DNA of 64,000 nucleotides from Echinarachnius parma (Eukaryota; Echinodermata; Echinoidea; Clypeasteroida; Echinarachniidae): assembly GCA_037951105.1 (NCBI GenBank), contig JBAMJV010004280.1, positions 1-64,000 on the forward strand, read 5' to 3'. Position numbers and translations under genes: made by a program. The notes under the pieces were generated by a model, which did not search any database, was not told the origin of the DNA, and was given only the letters and a program-made list of their open reading frames with translations. Below, piece after piece: positions 36,419 to 47,104 of this stretch; the stretch's first letter is position 1, and the number at the start of each line of letters is the position of its first letter.

Positions 36419-37230
36419 CTGTGGAAGGCAGAGTTGGTGATACAGACGTTGGCGTAGTGCTGGTGCTGGAAGATAGATCGGTAGATAAGTTTCTCCTTCC
36501 AGATGGTGCGTACTCGAAATCCTTGCAAGAGTCCTGGTTGATCACTGAATCATCACCAGTAGAACAGCATGCAGCCGGGTGTGCAGGGTCCACCCAGTAG
36601 ACGACAGATAACTGGTTGTCGACAAGCGATACAGGCTGCAGATGTGGCAACCGCTTAGCATTTTGACGACAGATGATGTCCCCACGGTTGTCGGAGCTGC
36701 CAGCGGTGGCATTACACTGGACAGTCAGCCAGTCGGTGGCTGGAAGAAAGGGTTTCTGAAATTCACACAAGGCCTTTCCACATGGGAATGACACAGAAAC
36801 CTCAGTGGAATATGTCTTGAATCGAACATCTTCTCCATTTTGATATATCACTGAGACTACATATTCACCATCATCTCCCTTTTCTAGGTTTGCAATGCTT
36901 AAGACAATGCTCAGACTGCTCTGTTCTTTCTCAGCTTTAACATCAACACGTCCTAACTGACCTGGTTTTAGGCCACGCAGGTCTATATTGTTGTTGTAGA
37001 AGAAGGGTTGTGTCATGTCAACTATGAAAGCCGTGTAGACAAAATTTGAATCTTGCGAAGTCAGTTCATAGATGAATGTCTGAGTGAGATTCGTTCCTAT
37101 GGGGTATGTGGTTGATGCAACACCGGTGATGAGACACAAGGTCGTGATGAGGAGGAACCGGAGAAATGATATACTGAAGGACGATCCGATGCTCCTGTTC
37201 TGTCTTCCCTGGTATGAAAATGGCTGCGAG
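36419..37230 (-). CDS. exon 12: hydrophobic segment, Ig-like and Cys-rich ectodomain, Ser/Thr stalk
   Basis: Open from the acceptor after TCTTTTGATCCTATCAG (phase 2) to the donor CAG|GTATTG (phase 1). It encodes a basic lead (RQNRS), then a hydrophobic FLRFLLITTLCLITGVAS (37113-37166) that could be a signal peptide or a first TM helix. Next is an Ig-V-like stretch with the LEKGDDGEYVVSV pattern, in which the usual Cys after Tyr is Val. A region with Cys in CGKALC, QCNAT, IICRQ, AACCS and DSC follows, then a Thr/Ser/Pro stalk. N-glycosylation sites NLT, NAT and NLS fit an extracellular location. There is no in-frame ATG before the hydrophobic segment, so the start lies in an upstream exon. A second good acceptor (TTTCTTTCACAG at 37347) would extend the exon upstream in the same frame in phase 0. 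The family is not identified. Confidence 0.75.
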
Positions 37231-37622
37231 CTGATAGGATCAAAAGAAAACAAAATAATATGTGAGCTTATAACATTTTCTGGAAAATAAGTGATTTTGG
37301 TGATATCTCCCGTGGACAAAAGTAAAACGGAGGTTCTCAGGGACGGCTGTGAAAGAAAAATGTGTTATGTGATAATTTTCTATTGCCCATCCTCTTCCTT
37401 GGCCAAGTCAATCGTGTCTCGTGAACATGTGTTTCATTATCACATACAAGCATAGTGTTAAAGCGACCTGGAGTCTGGGGAAACCGAAACTTGTGTCCAG
37501 AAAAAACTACATTATCATAATGATCATATTGACGTTATAATATGTGAGAATGTCGCTTTATTTGCTATCATAGAAATATGGAGTACTACGTATAATGTGC
37601 ATCCCCATTATGCATAACTATG

Positions 37623-37803
37623 CAGTGGCGTAGTTATGGGAGCGGGGGGGGGGGGGGGAGGGGGCCACGTCCCCCATAAAACATTATTTGACAAAACAAT
37701 ATAAAAACAAAATAAAATAATACAAAAGGTGCCCCCATAATTCATGAGCCCCCCCCCCCCCCCCCCTATACCAACAAATCAGTCCGATCACGCTACTCCA
37801 CTG
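37623..37803. mobile_element. hAT-like MITE in an intron
   Basis: CAGTGGCGTAG at the left and CTACTCCACTG at the right are near-perfect inverted ends. G- and C-runs (37646-37658, 37750-37766) sit just inside. The 8-bp flanks TAACTATG and CATGTATG match only in part, so the insertion is old. Confidence 0.6.
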
Positions 37804-38390
37804 CATGTATGTGTATTTCTCATTCCTTTTGTATATAATCAGTGCCCCGTTTCACAGCTGTTCCCATGGTAATTACAATAATTGGATACTTACAAAAATT
37901 GCAAGTGTTTTATCAAATTGGGCACTGGAATACAAAGATATTTAGTCGTTTGCAGGTAATGAGGCTTTTACAATTATGAGCAGATTCAAATTCATGGTGG
38001 GCTGCATGGCTGCCACCAAGCAAAAGTTTCAATTTTCTTTTCTTTATGTAACAGATGTAAATGGGGGTTATATTAAAGGGAAAAAAAGACCTGAATCACC
38101 TCAAGAATTGAATCTGTGCATCCTTATTTACGTGTTACACAGGGGCCTGATTACTAATGATTAATTCGTAAATATGCAATGTACATTTCCATTGCATGTT
38201 AGGCTTATCTTTTATATAATAATTATTTTCATATCGTCGATTGTAACTGCTTCAGTTTCTGCATAGAGACTATATTAGTATATCGATTGTTCAAGTTGGT
38301 ATTAAATGTTAGCTTACATTTGACTGTGGTTGGTCTCTTTAATAAGTATGTTTCAATGAATGCTTGGAATCATTCTGTGTTCATAGTTAC

Positions 38391-38452
38391 CTTTCCTGGT
38401 TCTCGAGGCCATCTTCTTTTTGTAACTTCTCGTGACCTCTATGTATTTCCTC
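38391..38452 (-). CDS. exon 11 (predicted): charged linker
   Basis: A 62-nt exon between acceptor ACCTTCACAG and donor AAAG|GTAACT. In phase 0 it reads EEIHRGHEKLQKEDGLENQE and leaves in phase 2, which is exactly what exon 10 (phase 0 out) and exon 12 (phase 2 in) require. The charged, helical composition suits a cytosolic juxtamembrane linker. Because it is short, a chance match of splice sites cannot be excluded. In another frame ATGGCC starts a short peptide, but that leaves in phase 1 and does not join exon 12. Confidence 0.5.
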
Positions 38453-38902
38453 CTGTGAAGGTAATCATACATTCTAAATATTTTGCAGCAATACAACATA
38501 TGACTTGTCATGAATGGAATGTGTATAAGTTATCTACAACTTATTTCAATCATTGCAGTCAACAAAATATTAATTGAGTATAAAGATTACATATATTTCC
38601 AAGAAAATTGTATTACATTTGGGTAATAAATGTTACTTAAATATATACGAAAGACAATATAATGGAAAGTGTAGTGTAGGAAATTATGTGGTATGTAACA
38701 AACAAGACAAAGTAAACATGTAGCGGGAATCATACGTGATATCTTACATGTTATATATCACACAAGTTTGATATAATATAATGTATTACCAAAAATTACA
38801 AATGCTACTTTCATCAACTTTCAATATGCTAAAAGAATATGAGCTCGATGGTGTATGATGTTCATCCAAGGAAGCTTTTTTTTCGAGGAAATGTACTCTT
38901 AC

Positions 38903-39003
38903 CTTACGATCTGAGGAACCGTCTGGCCTTTCTGCCTGTAAATCAAAGATACCACCGCCAACTGCACTACTTGTGTTACCATCAGCTGTATCATAATCTA
39001 CGC
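38903..39003 (-). CDS. exon 10: acidic linker, paralogue of exon 6
   Basis: 101 nt, phase 1 in and 0 out, acceptor TTTTATTCCAG and donor AAG|GTAAGA. It encodes VDYDTADGNTSS then GGIFDLQAERPDGSSDRK. The layout matches exon 6, which has the same phases and similar DxRDTG..GDISDCPPDDSSK spacing, so the two exons probably arose by duplication. Low-complexity, Asp/Ser-rich, probably disordered and cytosolic. No known domain. Confidence 0.7.
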
Positions 39004-39483
39004 CTGGAATAAAACAAGATTGGAATAATTGTATTACGGATAAGCGTTGTCTTTCATAACATGCATTTTCATAGGGAACATTCAAATCTAACAACAATTT
39101 TCGTGTCCATAACAAACAACGTGCATATATTTGGAGAGCAAAGTGGTGCTTGAATTTGTAATATTCGATAGTAGTTATTTGATGAGTACATTGCCAACAT
39201 TAAAAGAGTCAATTGAATAAACAAGAAAAATCACTTTTAGCCAAATGGCAACAACCTATGTATGAAGCCAAATACAAACGATTTGGTGATTACCAATGAA
39301 ATATTGATAAGCCAACACTCCCCTCTTGACATCCTCAGTGTGCACAAATATTACGAAAGTTATCTCATTGTGATTTAGATGGATCAATACCTGTATCAAT
39401 GTATAACAAATTATCAGACAACCTTAAATGTCAATGCACCTCCAGACTTCATGAACACTGAACTACTGTTGGTTTAACAATAC

Positions 39484-39591
39484 CTGGAACTTCAGCCAAA
39501 TGTGTAGCTTTTGGACCTAACGTCAGATCTGATCCATCCCGTATGGTGTTTTGTCTCGCCGTGATTCCCTCATGTGACTCTGACGATAGCA
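39484..39591 (-). CDS. exon 9: linker
   Basis: 108 nt, phase 1 to 1, acceptor GTTCCTACAAG and donor CCAG|GTATTG. It reads LSSESHEGITARQNTIRDG then SDLTLGPKATHLAEVPG across the junction with exon 10. DGSDLTLGPKA faintly echoes the DGTLGNLGDKL start of the ZU5 exon, so it may be a decayed ZU5 beginning; that is speculation. Confidence 0.65.
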
Positions 39592-39968
39592 CTTGTAGGA
39601 ACAATTCATACATTATTAAATGTTGACTATGCATTCTATTCTTTATTTATTTCAATGAATTTTATTTTGTGACCAAACTGGCATTTTAATTTCAATATTC
39701 AATAAATCATTAGAACAAAATATCTGATCTAGTACACACAATTTTTCTGCTATAGATTCATGATGCAAAGCCATACTCATAACTGTTCATGAAATATAAA
39801 AGGTGGAAAAGTTTGTGAGAAGTTAACTTTTGCGTTTAATGATGAACAAATAATGTTTGTCCTTAATTATTTATTCATATGTAAACTTATAAATGTATAG
39901 TTTGTTTTAATACTAAAATATTTTAGTAAGTAAAAGCAACGAGTGAATTGAGCGTTTACCTGGTTTAC

Positions 39969-40003
39969 CTGTGTAATTCTGGATGTCACTTTCAGGTGGA
40001 TGC
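39969..40003 (-). CDS. exon 8: 35-nt micro-exon
   Basis: Phase 2 in, 1 out, acceptor CCCTTCTAG and donor ACAG|GTAAAC. It reads HPPESDIQNYT. Length, phases and sequence pattern (H/R-x-x-x-S/T-D-I-x-x-x-K/T) match exons 2 and 4, indicating a third copy of the same micro-exon. Confidence 0.6.
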
Positions 40004-40618
40004 CTAGAAGGGTTGAACATAAAATCGTTACATAGATGTTTTAAATGACCCATTTTTCATTCCATAAACTTGAACAAGACTGGCAAATAGGAACTTAATT
40101 TTTTCTCAAGACTATAATGAGTTGCTTAATTCAGATGATTTCTAAAGTTAAAAGTGTTGCTAAGAGGTTTATTGATGTTTAAGTTTGATTAATAATCATA
40201 ATAACAATAATATTAATTATACTACTACTACTAATAATAATAACAATGATAATATTAATAATAATGCTAATGATAATAGTATTTATAATGATACAAAAAT
40301 AATACTAATTCTGCCTTTATACCACGATGTCCGGTCTCCTGGTGTACTTTTCACACATTACAAATATTATGGCAAATAACAATTGATACAGTAATAATTG
40401 TCAACATGAACCAAAAACTTACATATATCATATCAACTATTATTTAGAATATTACTTTTGTTTAACTCATATACAGTAGTACATTTTCTATATGTTTTAT
40501 GTTCCTGCTGGTATTACTACTAATTGATATTTTAAATAAACACACTACAACTATACAATTATTCATCGAAAATGATTTACAATATATACAATTAAAGTGA
40601 CTGGTTTCCTGCCTTGAC

Positions 40619-40752
40619 TGCTTGAGGATCCCATCATTGGTGTTCTGGATAGGAAGGTTGCCTGCGTTGTCACATCTAGCGCCATTCTCCGATAGGCAAC
40701 GGTCCACAGCTTTGTCCGAGGGTAGTACCCTTCTGTAGTTACCTTTAAACCT
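40619..40752 (-). CDS. exon 7: linker, donor uncertain
   Basis: Acceptor CTGCCTTTCAG gives a phase-0 frame with NYRRVLPSDKAVDRCL and NAGNLPIQNTNDGILK. To join exon 8 it must leave in phase 2, and the best site, CA|GTCAAG, is weak. Another donor or a further exon may exist. No domain is recognised; four residues are Arg/Lys before VLPSDK, and two Cys are present. Confidence 0.45.
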
Positions 40753-41267
40753 CTGAAAGGCAGGAACAGTTTGCAAACAAACAATAACAAACTGTACTTA
40801 TTTAGGAAGTTTTTTTTATGAGTTCGAGTAATTATAATTATCCATTTAGGGTGTGCTGTTAAGGAAAGCTGCCTTCGCTGTAATGCCATGTGAATCAGAT
40901 ATAGCAGCATTCTTCAATAGGTTGCCGATCGGATTATTGTCCTGTGTTAAGTCACTTTCGTATATAATAACACACACAATTAGTTTTTCTTTTAAATACA
41001 TGCTATGTCTCTCGATCATACTTGTTTATACATCAAAATCAAGGAATATTCATACTGTTTGCTCAATAAAGTTATTTCTGAAGCATTTACTTAAATGTAA
41101 ATACATAATATATTGTTTTCATTTATGGAAATGTCATGCATTTTTATGACGTATAACTACAGCTGTTTTTTTCCAATAGTACTATGTCATCGGAAACTAT
41201 ATTTTACAATTAATCACTAAAATGTTGGATATAGGCTGCCAACATCAATTTAACCTTGATTTGCGTA

Positions 41268-41780
41268 TTAAAGGGCAATGAAACACAAGCAAAATGTTGC
41301 TTTCATAGTCTTGCAGAGATTAAGAAGAAGAATCTCTGAAAGTTAGAGCATAATCGGATAAGAAACAAGAAAACTATGGCTCTTTGAAGATGTCCATTTA
41401 TTCCTTTGGGGAACTCAAATTGGCAACGCACTCTGATAAGTGTGTGGACAACTCCCCATATGTTTTGTACACAAATGTTCCCATTTTTTACAGTTTTCTT
41501 CATAGTCACATTTTTCCATTCCCCCAACTCAGGGTAAACATAAATGTTTAGAAAATTGAACAAGACTGAAATTTTGTGTACAAAATGTATGGGGAGTTGT
41601 CCACAACTTTGCTAGAGTGCGTTGCCAATTTGAGTCACTCGAATAAATACATGGCTCTTTTCAAAGAGCCATATTTTTCTTATTTCTTAACCCATTGTGC
41701 TCAAATTTTCAGAGACTATTCATTATATTTAGTGTCTTATAGTGCATACAACAATTTGTCTGGATTTCATTGTCCTTTAA
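41268..41780. mobile_element. T2-like foldback MITE, family 4, intronic
   Basis: TTAAAGGGCAATGAAA left and TTTCATTGTCCTTTAA right with TTAA at both edges. Both halves are inverted copies (GGGGAGTTGTCCACA versus its complement, GTGCGTTGCCAATTTGAG versus CTCAAATTGGCAACGCAC), giving a hairpin of roughly 200-bp arms. Confidence 0.8.
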
Positions 41781-42030
41781 GGTAATTGATTTGTCTGATG
41801 AATTTAACTTCTATTCTTTATTGGAATAAATAGTGAGCATGGTGAGTGTCTGATACAGAGGTAACGCGTTATATTATGTTGGGGCGGGTTCTAAGAAAAG
41901 GAACATCAGCCATGTCACCAATGTGTTCACGATACAGAATAAGCATCAGAATTAATCATACATGGTGAATATATGACATATTACATTTTGTGTTTATATA
42001 TAGCTTAAAGTAAAGATATGTTACACCTAC

Positions 42031-42122
42031 CTCGTGTTTTGAGGAATCGTCTGGAGGACAATCCGAAATATCGCCCTCGCGTGCATGCCCTGTGTCACGG
42101 TCAGTAACACGTACATCAGATT
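42031..42122 (-). CDS. exon 6: acidic linker
   Basis: 92 nt, phase 1 in and 0 out, acceptor CTTCCTAG and donor GAG|GTAGGT. It encodes SDVRVTDRDTGHAREGDI followed by SDCPPDDSSKHE. It lies directly after the ZU5 exon and is paralogous in layout to exon 10. No UPA or death domain follows, unlike ankyrins, UNC5 and PIDD. Confidence 0.7.
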
Positions 42123-42395
42123 CTAGGAAGGTAACAAGTGGGGAGAAATATTGTTATGAACACATTATGATTGTTCAAAGAATGTATGTTATATAAATTA
42201 AGATAAACACTATTATCATGGAGTTGATTCTTAAGAGAATATTGAAGAAAAAAATGTACTATCTGATTGTCCAACCACCCCTCTCACCTAAAGAAAACAA
42301 GAATTAAATAAAGTGCCCATAGAGGAAACATTATTAGTATAGCATCCGGTGTCATACGTCAGTACTTCATATCACAAGACGGTCATATCACTGAC

Positions 42396-42704
42396 CTGAA
42401 TCAACACCATTTCTTGCGAAGACCACATTCTCCGCAATGTTCTGGTTAGTGAAAATGGCACGGTGGGGCATTGGCAAAGTGATGGACTTCTTGGACGTCA
42501 GGCTTGCTGGAGTACAGCCATCCTGTACGATCAGGTCATCCGGAGGTCTCGTAAAGACTTGGAACAAAATGTCGTGTGTGGACTCTTCTGCCTGTGCTCC
42601 GGAATGGATGGATAATGTGGCGTCATAGCTTGTAACGCGCAGTTTATCGCCCAGATTGCCCAAAGTCCCGTCTGATAGAATATCGGTTGACTCGTTCGCA
42701 GAAC
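42396..42704 (-). CDS. exon 5: ZU5-like domain
   Basis: 309 nt, phase 1 to 1, acceptor TTATTATCAG and donor TTCAG|GTCAGT. The product runs DGTLGNLGDKLRV, YDATLSIHSGAQAEESTHDI, LFQVFTRP, then TPASLTSKKSITLPMPHRA. This follows the ZU5 pattern known from ankyrins and UNC5: a Gly-Gly-x-Leu start, a Leu-x-Ile-x-x-Gly-Ala core with a following aliphatic strand, and a Lys-x-Ile-x-Leu-x-x-Pro-His end. The usual IPPGA is IHSGA here. ZU5 modules are intracellular protein-interaction domains. ZU5-like is a call by eye; a profile search would settle it. Confidence 0.7.
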
Positions 42705-43171
42705 CTGATAATAATAAACCGCATGCAAAAGGGGCTTGTGGGGCATGTTCGAAATATCTATAAGTTCAGAAAGCAGTTGATTGTTATGGAAACAGTCGGA
42801 GTAATATTTCTTGTGAATCTGTATTACTTCTACATGCCTTATATTTGCTTCTCTCCTCACTGTGTATTCAGTTCGGTTCCAATTGTCTATATCCACCTGT
42901 AATGCATATATGCTTGTACTTTTTCTCCAACCATTAAAATAATATGCTCACAGTACAAAGTACAATAGCTAGCCTTGTCAACTAAATGGCATTTCTAACT
43001 CTTGGAGAAAATTAGTTAAAGTTAGAAAAGTTTAATCCACTGTTCATGCTGGTCGTACCGTAATCATTACCAATCAAGCTGATCATGACAACCACACACA
43101 TCATAATGATTATGTATTAATATATCTGTTTCCTATTAACATGTTTACTATATTTGAATAAAGGGTATTAA

Positions 43172-43702
43172 CCCTTTTACCACGGCAATAGATATACTGC
43201 TTCAATAGCTATATATGAGATTATTTTACGGACCGGTCGAGTTACCCCACTGGGCGCGCATAAAAGAACCGATCGATATCTGGTTGACCATGGCATTGTA
43301 TTCGCTTCTATTCAACCTAGCGTGAGTTCGCTGGTCAAGTAGTTCACACAATAGAGGCGATCGATATGCATAGTATAGGGTCAGCGAAGTGAAATTCTAT
43401 GCGAAAACTATGATTCTGGCTTGTATGGGCTTGTATACGAATATCCTGAAATTAGACTTGTGTATTACCATGATAAAATTGTAATAAAACAATAATCACG
43501 CAACTAGAGTCGGGGAAACTTGATATACATGTAGCCAAGGGTTCAATCTTTGTATTCAGCTAAATTATATTGTACTTACAAGATGCATACATGTATGTTT
43601 ATGCAATTAATATAGCCCTTGCTCGGAACCGAGAAATCTCGGTTCCCGTATATGAGTAGGCGCAACGGGGACCGAGAATTCTCGGTCCCCGTAGTGATCG
43701 GG
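43172..43702. mobile_element. piggyBac-like MITE with inner palindromes, intronic
   Basis: TTAA at 43168-43171 and 43703-43706 flank ends CCCTTTTACCACGG and CCGTAGTGATCGGG. GAACCGAGAAATCTCGGTTC and GGGGACCGAGAATTCTCGGT form two consecutive near-perfect palindromes near the right end. No ORF of interest. Confidence 0.65.
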
Positions 43703-44271
43703 TTAAGAAACCCCAAAAAGGACTAGGGTAAGGGTTGTAGCATTATTATAATCTCGTACAAAACGACCTGTTATATCATAATAACGAGTGCTTATCTGTT
43801 TAGCCATCTTTGAATATCTTAGGTATCTTTGAATACCAAACGGTATTGATGCGCGCGCGCTCATCGCATATAGCTAGAATATCGAGCAATTGTTTTAGAA
43901 TATCAGCTTATCAGCAAAGAGTCGAAATTGAACTTGAATATAAGTTGGAGCTAACTGTTTAGGAAGGTCGTTAGTTTTTGTGTAACATTTTTGTTAAAGT
44001 TTGTTTGAAAGTCATACATTTTGATTGAAATGAGCAATATTTGTTTTATTATCGAGAAGATTTGAAGTCATCTATATCAATTTGTGTTAAATTGTCAAAT
44101 ACTTGTATTTTTCTCTTTTGAACATGTTTCATCTCAATGCTACACATGACCCTCAATATTGTTAAGTCCAACTAAGAATTAAGTCCTATTTCATATCGCT
44201 GTGAAACATCCCCCCCAATAGAACACGTTGATATTTAACAGGTAAAATCAACCCCAGGACATAGTCAACGC

Positions 44272-44899
44272 CCCGGGGGGGGTCTGTCCTCATAGAAAGG
44301 AGGATATGATGCGTGACCAAGGACTTGCCAAAAGCACCCGAAACAAGTATTTGCGTGGTGCAGAAAAAGAAACCTAAGTAAGTATGATTATCGATAATTT
44401 GCGACCCTAAGTAAGTAATCAATTTTGTGTAAACCCCTAAGCAAGTTATAACTATTTTTGATACCCTAAGCAAGTAACACTATTTTGCTTTCCTTTCACG
44501 AGGCCCTTGATCAAGCATAGTTTAAATAAGTTGTTTTTCCAACCTATGAACACGATCCAGGAGCACGATATGGAACAGCGAACAGCGAACGTGTGCGATG
44601 TTTTGGACCGGGATTTGGTGGTTATTTCGGCTCAAAACGGTGACTAAAACTTGTTCTTGTGTGGAATGAGCCCTAAGCAAGTAAGCTGAATTTCGGAGAC
44701 CCTAAATGCGTAACTCATCAGCCTAAAAAAGATACCCTTTTTCCTGATTTTTGTGATTTTGAGACCCTTTTCAAGATACCAGAGTAACTTGCCTGATCGT
44801 AAAAATACACCCTTTTTACTCGAACTCTTGGTCACGCTAATACCCCCCCCCCTTTCTATAAGGACAGACCCCTCCCCCCCCCCCCCCCCCTCCCCCGGG
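44272..44899. mobile_element. GC-ended element with 8-bp target duplication, intronic
   Basis: Direct repeat GTCAACGC at 44264-44271 and 44900-44907. Ends CCCGGGGGGGGTCTGTCCT and, inverted, AGGACAGACCCC...CCCGGG. Inner inverted blocks are TGACCAAG / CTTGGTCA. Units of CCCTAAG(T/C)AAGT recur at least five times inside. It shares end structure and duplication length with 6726-7320, although the interiors differ. Confidence 0.75.
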
Positions 44900-45198
44900 G
44901 TCAACGCAACACCAATATAAGATATAACCTGGTGTGAGGAGCGCGCAGGCGCAAAATTATCTCGTTATACCAAGATAGTTAAGGCTTTAAAATAAGATAT
45001 TAATCTCCTTAAAGCAAAATAATACACCACGTTGTTCAAGTAATGTTTTAGAATGTTATTTTAGGGTTTCCGAAGGAAAAGAAAAAAATAACAATAAGCC
45101 AATTACAACAAGAAATTAAAACCAACTTTGCTGGTAGAAATCCGAAACCTATGTAGTGCTATTGTATCTAGGTAAGAAGTGGCGATTAATCTGAAGTG

Positions 45199-45742
45199 TT
45201 TACAGGGGTAGTATAGTTTTGGTAAGGATGAACTTTAGTTACCCAACCTGGACAGTAACATTACAAACTAATGGTTATAACTCCACCACGCTCGAAATGT
45301 ATGAAAAATTACAAACGACTAAGTTAAAAGCCCGTTATCATTCAAAAAGAGCCATTACAACACAAGAGGGCGCTTTCCTAAAAGGCATTGTTTTCAACCA
45401 TTTTTCATACAAAATTATGTATTTGATGTTTTATTAAAATAAGGATTAAATAGAGAGATCATCAACAACTATTTAAAAAACGCTTTTGAACATTTTTGAA
45501 AAAGTGCAAGCATTTTGTTAATTTTTTGAAAAAATCATCTAATTATTTGGGCCCAAAATAATTATAAGATCAGATATATTTATTGATATTTCAGCCGTTT
45601 CTGGTTCGATGTTGACCAAATAAAGTTTATTCTGCCATTAAAATTGCATGTTCTCTAAAATTCGACACTCAGTTTTTCATTACCTCACAAAAAGATTATG
45701 ATGTGCAGCGCCCTCTCTACCAGAACTAAACTACCCCTTTAA
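45199..45742. mobile_element. T2-like MITE, family 1, intronic
   Basis: TTACAGGGGTAGTATAGTTT left and AAACTACCCCTTTAA right. The interior shares GTTATCATTCAAAAAGAGCC and AGAGGGCGCTTTC with 9395-9813. Confidence 0.75.
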
Positions 45743-46059
45743 TTCTAAAAGGGGCTAAATCCACTTGTACAATGTTTAAGAATACCATATTTCTTTGTAC
45801 AACATTGTACAGTTACCTATGGGAATACGAAAATAGAATCTTCCTTATGTTGATGTTGGTTCTGTAAAACGGAATGTGGATTTCCAGATTTCTAGCTACT
45901 TAACTTATGAATGTATTCATATCATTAACTTATTTTTTATAGAAAGTGGATTTAGAGCAATTTGGAGCTAACCTCTTTATTTATTTCCAACCCTTTTTCA
46001 ACAAATGCGTTATGTTCGTCAATAATATTTGAAAACCAAACTACGCCAATAATATTTAC

Positions 46060-46094
46060 CTTTACCATACCGGATATCAGTTCCAGAAGAACGC
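46060..46094 (-). CDS. exon 4: 35-nt micro-exon (copy of exon 2)
   Basis: Phase 2 in, 1 out, acceptor ATCTGCAG and donor AAAG|GTAAAT. It reads RSSGTDIRYGK, against HSSGTDIRNGK in exon 2. The surrounding intron sequence is duplicated as well, so this copy came with the segmental duplication that made exon 3. Confidence 0.8.
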
Positions 46095-46128
46095 CTGCAG
46101 ATAATAATAATAACACAGAAAGCATTTG

Positions 46129-46489
46129 ATATCTATATTACATTTTTGATCAAACTACAAATATTTACCTGATCATATGCTCGTAGACATTCGGAAGCTT
46201 GTACACCCCACTGTCTCGGTTCAGTGAAGGTTGAAAGGCCCGGATGGAGATTGCTTCATTCACCCCTCTGTCGAAGTATCGAGCCTCCCTGTTTGACGGT
46301 AGGTGATAAATGCTTCCGAATGTCTACGACCCAATAATCAATAATTACGTCACAGAAGGTCAAGTCGGGTCACATCGCTAACGAAGGCTGTAGATTATAG
46401 CCGAAAACTTCGGAGATAAATATTTGTATTGTGATCAAAAGTTAAACATAGATATCATGTGAATTACCAATACAGATGAACTTTCATAT
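46129..46489. mobile_element. palindromic MITE inserted in duplicated intron
   Basis: The paralogous intron at 49100-49110 lacks this segment. The flanks repeat AGAAAGCAT.TG (46117-46128 and 46490-46501). Inside, GATATCTAT...TTTTGATCA...ACAAATATTTA at the left is mirrored at the right to 46456. A perfect 17-bp inverted pair, CGTAGACATTCGGAAGC, lies at 46182-46198 and 46312-46328. The empty paralogous site makes the insertion call strong; the exact ends are unsure by some 30 bp. Confidence 0.75.
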
Positions 46490-46802
46490 AGAAAGCATCT
46501 GTTTAAGGTATATTCCTAAAATTAAGATGCGGGCAATATATAATTCGTCACAAAGGTTTTGATAACATCATTGCATTTTCTTTTTTACATTTCTTACTGC
46601 GTTTACGAACAATGACTTATAATAGCACATTCTATTTTCGGAGACAGTCCCTGATTCCAATAATATTACGCCCCAGTGAAGGGATACATGTACATATACG
46701 ATGGAAATATTGACTTTTATGTTCCAATGATGACCCAGACTATAGTATTTGGTATATTCCACAGATAATCAATTGCATTATTAGTAATTCAAAAATACGC
46801 AC

Positions 46803-47046
46803 CCTTCTTCCTTCTCCTCTGCGCTATATTCTGCTTCTTTCCGGAGAGGATAGTTGACAACATCGACGTGACAGTTATGCGATGCGCGTTTCGTAAACAC
46901 TTGGATCAAGTTGCCGTGTGTGGACTTTTCTGCCTGTGGTCCGGAATGGATGGATAGTGTGGCGTCATAGCTTCTAACGCGCAGTTTATCGCCCAGATTG
47001 CCAAAAGTCCCGTCTGATAGAATATCTATTGACTCTTTCGCAGAAC
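46803..47046 (-). CDS. exon 3: chimeric half-ZU5 / last ankyrin repeat
   Basis: 244 nt, phase 1 in and 2 out. The first two thirds match the start of exon 5 (DGTFGNLGDKLRV, YDATLSIHSGPQAEKSTHG, IQVFTK). At about 46886 it switches in frame to the end of the ankyrin exon (ASHNCHVDVVNYPLRKEAE, SAEEKEEG). The acceptor side copies the intron before exon 5 and the donor side the intron after exon 1. The frame is open and both splice sites are kept, so it may be translated, but a ZU5 cut in mid-domain joined to half an ankyrin repeat may not fold. It could also be skipped without a frame change, since skipping exons 3 and 4 joins phase 1 to phase 1. Confidence 0.75.
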
Positions 47047-47104
47047 CTGATAATAATAAACGGCAACGGCAAGGGGCTTGTGGGGCATGTTCGAAATATC
47101 TATA

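Noticed and set aside
36372-37319. 315-codon open frame as an intact gene with its own start
   Set aside because: Its first codon is TTG, not ATG. There is no in-frame ATG before the hydrophobic segment, and the end runs past a good splice donor into intron. It is treated as an internal exon.
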